This document shows, in pieces, positions 34,321-37,130 of a DNA stretch of 37,130 nucleotides; the stretch's first letter is position 1; every line of letters starts with the position of its first letter. The notes under the pieces were generated by a model. It was not told the DNA's origin. It did not search any database and saw nothing but the letters and a program-made list of their open reading frames with translations. The stretch lies in the NCBI RefSeq assembly GCF_019747315.1, contig NZ_JAIEQY010000315.1, positions 1 through 37,130 of the forward strand, given 5' to 3'. Source of the DNA: Roseococcus sp. (GTDB lineage: Bacteria; Pseudomonadota; Alphaproteobacteria; Acetobacterales; Acetobacteraceae). Made by a program: the position numbers and the translations under genes.

Positions 34321-37130
34321 TCAGGCGATGAGGGTGAAGGTGAAGATCACGGGCGTGGCATCCAGCCCCACCGCATCCTCCGCCTCCAGCGTGATGCTGT
34401 GGGCGCCGGCCGCGATGGGGCCGAAGAGTGCCGCATCCAGCGTGAAGCGCCCCGCATCATTCACCGCGACCTCCAGCGCCGCGCCGCCATCCAGCCGCGC
34501 GCGCAGCACCTCCAGCCCGTCGCGATTGTCGAGCGCGTAGCCGGTCAGCACCGGCGGCGCGGCGAGCGGGCCCGTGGCCTGCGCATCCAGCAGCAGGATG
34601 GGGGCGTAGATGTCCTCCACCTCGCTCGCGAAGAATTTGGCCATGCCGTAATCGGCGACATCCTTGCCCAGCTCCAGGCCCTCGACCCCCGCGCTCGTGA
34701 AATGGATGCCGCCATAGATGCGGCTCCGTGCCGCCTCCGTCGCCGCATCCACGAAATTGTCGAAGCTGCGGAAGACGTTGGGCAGGCCGATGCTGGCATT
34801 GGTGAAGGCGATGTCATCGCCCAGCAGGTAGGTCAGGGCCCAGGCGGCGGCGGCGCTGCATGTGGCATGGCCCGAAGTGTAGTCCGGATGCGGCGGCGTC
34901 TCGATGAGCGGCTTCCAGCTTGCGTCCTGGATGGTGTCCGGATTGCCGTCGGTATCCGCCTCGCGGATCGCGGTGATCGGCCGCCAGAAATTATAGGCGT
35001 ATTTCGCATCCCAGGCGGCGATGGCGCCATCGGCCCCCACCAGGTTCACCGCCGCCATGATCCGTGCGGCGGATGCGCTGGAATGGCCCTGCGCCTCCAG
35101 CACCTCGCCCGCGATCTGCGCCCAGCGGCCGGCCGGCGAATAAGTCCCCGCCAGGTCACGCCAGTAGAAGGCGATTTCCGTCTGCTCGGCGGTGCGCGTG
35201 GTGGAATTGAGGGCGCCGAGCGACTTCACTTCATTGAACTCGGCCGTGTATTCGGCGCTGGTCATGGCGGGCGGGCCATCGGGGCGGAATTGCGCGCCAT
35301 CCTCCATCAGGAAGGGCTTCACATCGCCCCATTGCGGCAATTGCGCCGGGCGGCCCGGAAGCTCCGTGCCGCCTGGCCCCACGCGCGGCGTGGGACGCCA
35401 CTCGCCCGGCTCGCTGCCGAGCGTATAGGTCACCACGGCATTGCTGCCGTCATTCGCGCGCAGCGCCAGGACGGCATCCGCCACCGCGACGCCGAAGGCC
35501 ACCGAGGCATCCCGCAACTCGCCCGGCGCCAATTGCGCCAGATCCTCCGCCAGCCTCGCGTCGAAGCTGGCCTGGAGCGCCACGGCCTGCGCGTTGCTCG
35601 CATAAAGCACACTCAGGCTGCGATGCGCCGCCGCCGCGGCCGCGATGGGGGCCGAGATGCCCTCCGGCGCATCGAGCGAAACGGTGGTGGCGGCGGTGCC
35701 GTCGATCGCCGCCAGCGTGTCCATGATGGCGATGCTCTCGATGGCGAGGACCCGGGCCGCGATCGCGGTCGAGAGGCCACTGATCCGGATCGCGTCATAG
35801 GAGACGAAGTTCCAGGCCTGCACCGGATCCGTCGTGCCATCATCCACGCGGGTGATGTCGAAATCGGCCAGGGTGGCATTGCCCGCGGCATCGCGGATTT
35901 CGACGGTGAAGCTGTTCACCCCGACATCCAGCTCCACATTGCCGAAGCGGAATTGCCCATCCGCCCCCACCTGCGTGGTCAGGCCGGTGCCCATCAGCGT
36001 GACGGTGGCGCCGGCCTCGCCCTCGCCCACCAGGTCGGTCCAGCGGTAGGCGGTGATGTCATCGCCGCGCACCCCGCTGTCGGAGGAGGCGAGCAGGCCG
36101 AAGCTCGGCGCCCCGGGTGCCGTCGCGTCGATGGTGAGGGTGAGCGGCGCCGAGACCGCGCTGGTCAGCCCGCCCTTGGTCGCCTGGGCGGCGAAGTCAT
36201 AAGCGCCATCGGCCAGGGAGATGGTGGTGTAGGACCAGGTGCCATTCGAGGCCGCCGTCACCGAGCCCAGGCTCGCCCCATCGGCGAAGATTTCCACCTG
36301 TGCGAAGCTGGCCGCGGTGCCGGTCAGGCTGATGCTGCGATCGGCCGTCAGCGCATCGCCCAGGATGCCGGTGTCGTTCGTGAAGCCGGTGATCAGCGGC
36401 GCGGCGGGCACGCCATTCACCTCGATGGTGACATCGGCGAAGCGCAGCAATTCCACGCTGGTCAGGCTGTCCCGCCCATCCAGCCGCCCGGTGGCGGTGA
36501 TGCCGCGGACCATGACCCCGCCATCGCCCATGTCGGTGATCTGGTAGTCGCTGAAAACGCCCTGGAAGATCGCCGTGTCCCGGCCCGCGCCGCCATGGAT
36601 CTCGTCCTGCCCGGCGCCTCCGGTGAAGAGGTCATCCCCCGCGCCGCCGAACAACGCGTCATGGCCGGCGCCGCCGTCCAGCGCATCCGCGCCGCCGCCG
36701 CCGTAAAGCTCGTCCTGGCCCGCGCCGCCCCACATCAGGTCGCTGCTGGCGCCACCTTGCAGCAGGTCATGGCCCTCGCCGCCATTCAGCGTGTCGCCAT
36801 CCTGGCCGCCCACCAGCGTATCCTGGCCTTCGCCGCCCAGCAGCAGGTCATGGCCGCCGCCGCTCTGCAACAGGTCCTGGCCGGCGCCGCCTTCCAGCGT
36901 GTCACTGCCTTGGCCGCCCACCAGCGTGTCCTGGCCATCGCCGCCCAGCAGCAGGTCATCGCCGCCCCGGGCCAGCAGGTAATCCTGGCCCGCACCGCCA
37001 CGCAGGATGTCATCGCCAAGCCCACCCCAGAGGGTGTCATTGCCGTCATTCCCCCAGATATCCACGGCCTGGAAGGGGTTGCCCAAGGGGGCCACCAGGA
37101 AGTTCGCGCGTGAATTTCCGAGGATGAGCA
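34321..37130 (-). CDS. Vanadium-dependent haloperoxidase with N-terminal RTX repeats (N-terminus cut by right edge)
   Basis: More than 930 residues; no start is convincing inside the window, because LGNSRANFLVAPLG continues smoothly to the edge (GTG 37095 would cut it). About 15 glycine/aspartate RTX-type repeats (GGxGxDxLxGG; residues 15-172 counted from 37095) come first, then bacterial Ig-like modules (about 230-325 and 330-415), then a PAP2/vanadium haloperoxidase domain (about 425-820), and a last Ig-like part. The vanadate site is complete: Lys698, Arg705, Ser741-Gly-His743, Arg792 and His798, with spacing like fungal haloperoxidases. RTX repeats usually bind calcium and accompany type I export, so the protein is likely secreted; no exporter genes are here. 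Halide use is inferred. Confidence 0.9.
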   Translation of the reverse strand, partial: LILGNSRANFLVAPLGNPFQAVDIWGNDGNDTLWGGLGDDILRGGAGQDYLLARGGDDLLLGGDGQDTLVGGQGSDTLEGGAGQDLLQSGGGHDLLLGGEGQDTLVGGQDGDTLNGGEGHDLLQGGASSDLMWGGAGQDELYGGGGADALDGGAGHDALFGGAGDDLFTGGAGQDEIHGGAGRDTAIFQGVFSDYQITDMGDGGVMVRGITATGRLDGRDSLTSVELLRFADVTIEVNGVPAAPLITGFTNDTGILGDALTADRSISLTGTAASFAQVEIFADGASLGSVTAASNGTWSYTTISLADGAYDFAAQATKGGLTSAVSAPLTLTIDATAPGAPSFGLLASSDSGVRGDDITAYRWTDLVGEGEAGATVTLMGTGLTTQVGADGQFRFGNVELDVGVNSFTVEIRDAAGNATLADFDITRVDDGTTDPVQAWNFVSYDAIRISGLSTAIAARVLAIESIAIMDTLAAIDGTAATTVSLDAPEGISAPIAAAAAAHRSLSVLYASNAQAVALQASFDARLAEDLAQLAPGELRDASVAFGVAVADAVLALRANDGSNAVVTYTLGSEPGEWRPTPRVGPGGTELPGRPAQLPQWGDVKPFLMEDGAQFRPDGPPAMTSAEYTAEFNEVKSLGALNSTTRTAEQTEIAFYWRDLAGTYSPAGRWAQIAGEVLEAQGHSSASAARIMAAVNLVGADGAIAAWDAKYAYNFWRPITAIREADTDGNPDTIQDASWKPLIETPPHPDYTSGHATCSAAAAWALTYLLGDDIAFTNASIGLPNVFRSFDNFVDAATEAARSRIYGGIHFTSAGVEGLELGKDVADYGMAKFFASEVEDIYAPILLLDAQATGPLAAPPVLTGYALDNRDGLEVLRARLDGGAALEVAVNDAGRFTLDAALFGPIAAGAHSITLEAEDAVGLDATPVIFTFTLIA

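Noticed and set aside
36560-37060. Regular DNA repeats that might be a CRISPR or satellite array
   Set aside because: The period is 27 bases or so but the copies are degenerate and encode RTX-type GGxGxD repeats in one open frame.

Overview
The window is chromosomal DNA from a GC-rich alphaproteobacterium, most likely an Acetobacteraceae member close to Roseomonas. This rests on gene order and gene content, not on a database search. The supporting signs are flgB-flgC-fliE-fliQ-fliR-flhB-(CckA-like kinase)-recA with alaS nearby, the infA-maf-rng-yacG-tRNA-Phe cluster, a GTTC-N7-GTTC SOS box upstream of recA, TTAACC (CtrA-type) half-sites before flagellar genes, and two adjacent TctC/Bug-type solute receptors. 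Several genes use TTG or GTG starts, and many operon partners overlap by 4 bases (ATGA, TTGA, GTGA, and probably one CTGA).

Layout. 1-3.5 kb (mostly minus): a 5' part of an amidase, an exported histidine phosphatase, a 42-residue membrane peptide gene, a decayed alpha/beta hydrolase pseudogene, a glutathione peroxidase and a sulfite-oxidase-like molybdoenzyme. 3.6-6.3 kb: two TctC-type periplasmic receptors and a two-CBS-domain protein. 6.4-8.6 kb: an Asp/Glu racemase-family protein, then an overlapping trio of ParA-like ATPase, CopD-like membrane protein and GNAT acetyltransferase. 8.6-11.2 kb: a LigI-like amidohydrolase diverging from an SDR, then a Phd/VapC toxin-antitoxin pair with a palindrome across the antitoxin start. 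11.2-17.2 kb: alaS, an unknown protein, an HpxZ-like protein with an amidase, and recA. 17.2-23.4 kb: the CckA-like hybrid kinase and the flagellar export/rod genes flhB, fliR, fliQ, fliE, flgC, flgB (minus), with fliO and fliP going the other way. 23.5-27.8 kb: comEC, gltX and a sulfotransferase-like gene. 27.9-29.4 kb: an accessory patch with an AbrB-fold regulator, hairpin repeats and a ParD/ParE-type pair. 29.4-34.3 kb: an MBL-fold protein, the infA-maf-rng-yacG-tRNA-Phe housekeeping cluster, an ABC-type solute receptor and a TerB-like protein. 34.3 kb to the right edge: a large vanadium-dependent haloperoxidase with N-terminal RTX repeats, cut by the window edge.

The most unusual observations are (i) a small family of two-hairpin intergenic repeats (near 8.6, 28.55 and 29.36 kb) whose copies differ in sequence but keep both stems, one copy supplying the stop codon and last residues of a gene; (ii) the inverted domain order of the haloperoxidase; (iii) a ParE-type toxin whose only plausible start is CTG; (iv) an operator-like palindrome over the VapBC start codon; and (v) several terminator-like hairpins that contain the stop codon of the gene they follow. 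No CRISPR array, insertion sequence or prophage was seen.
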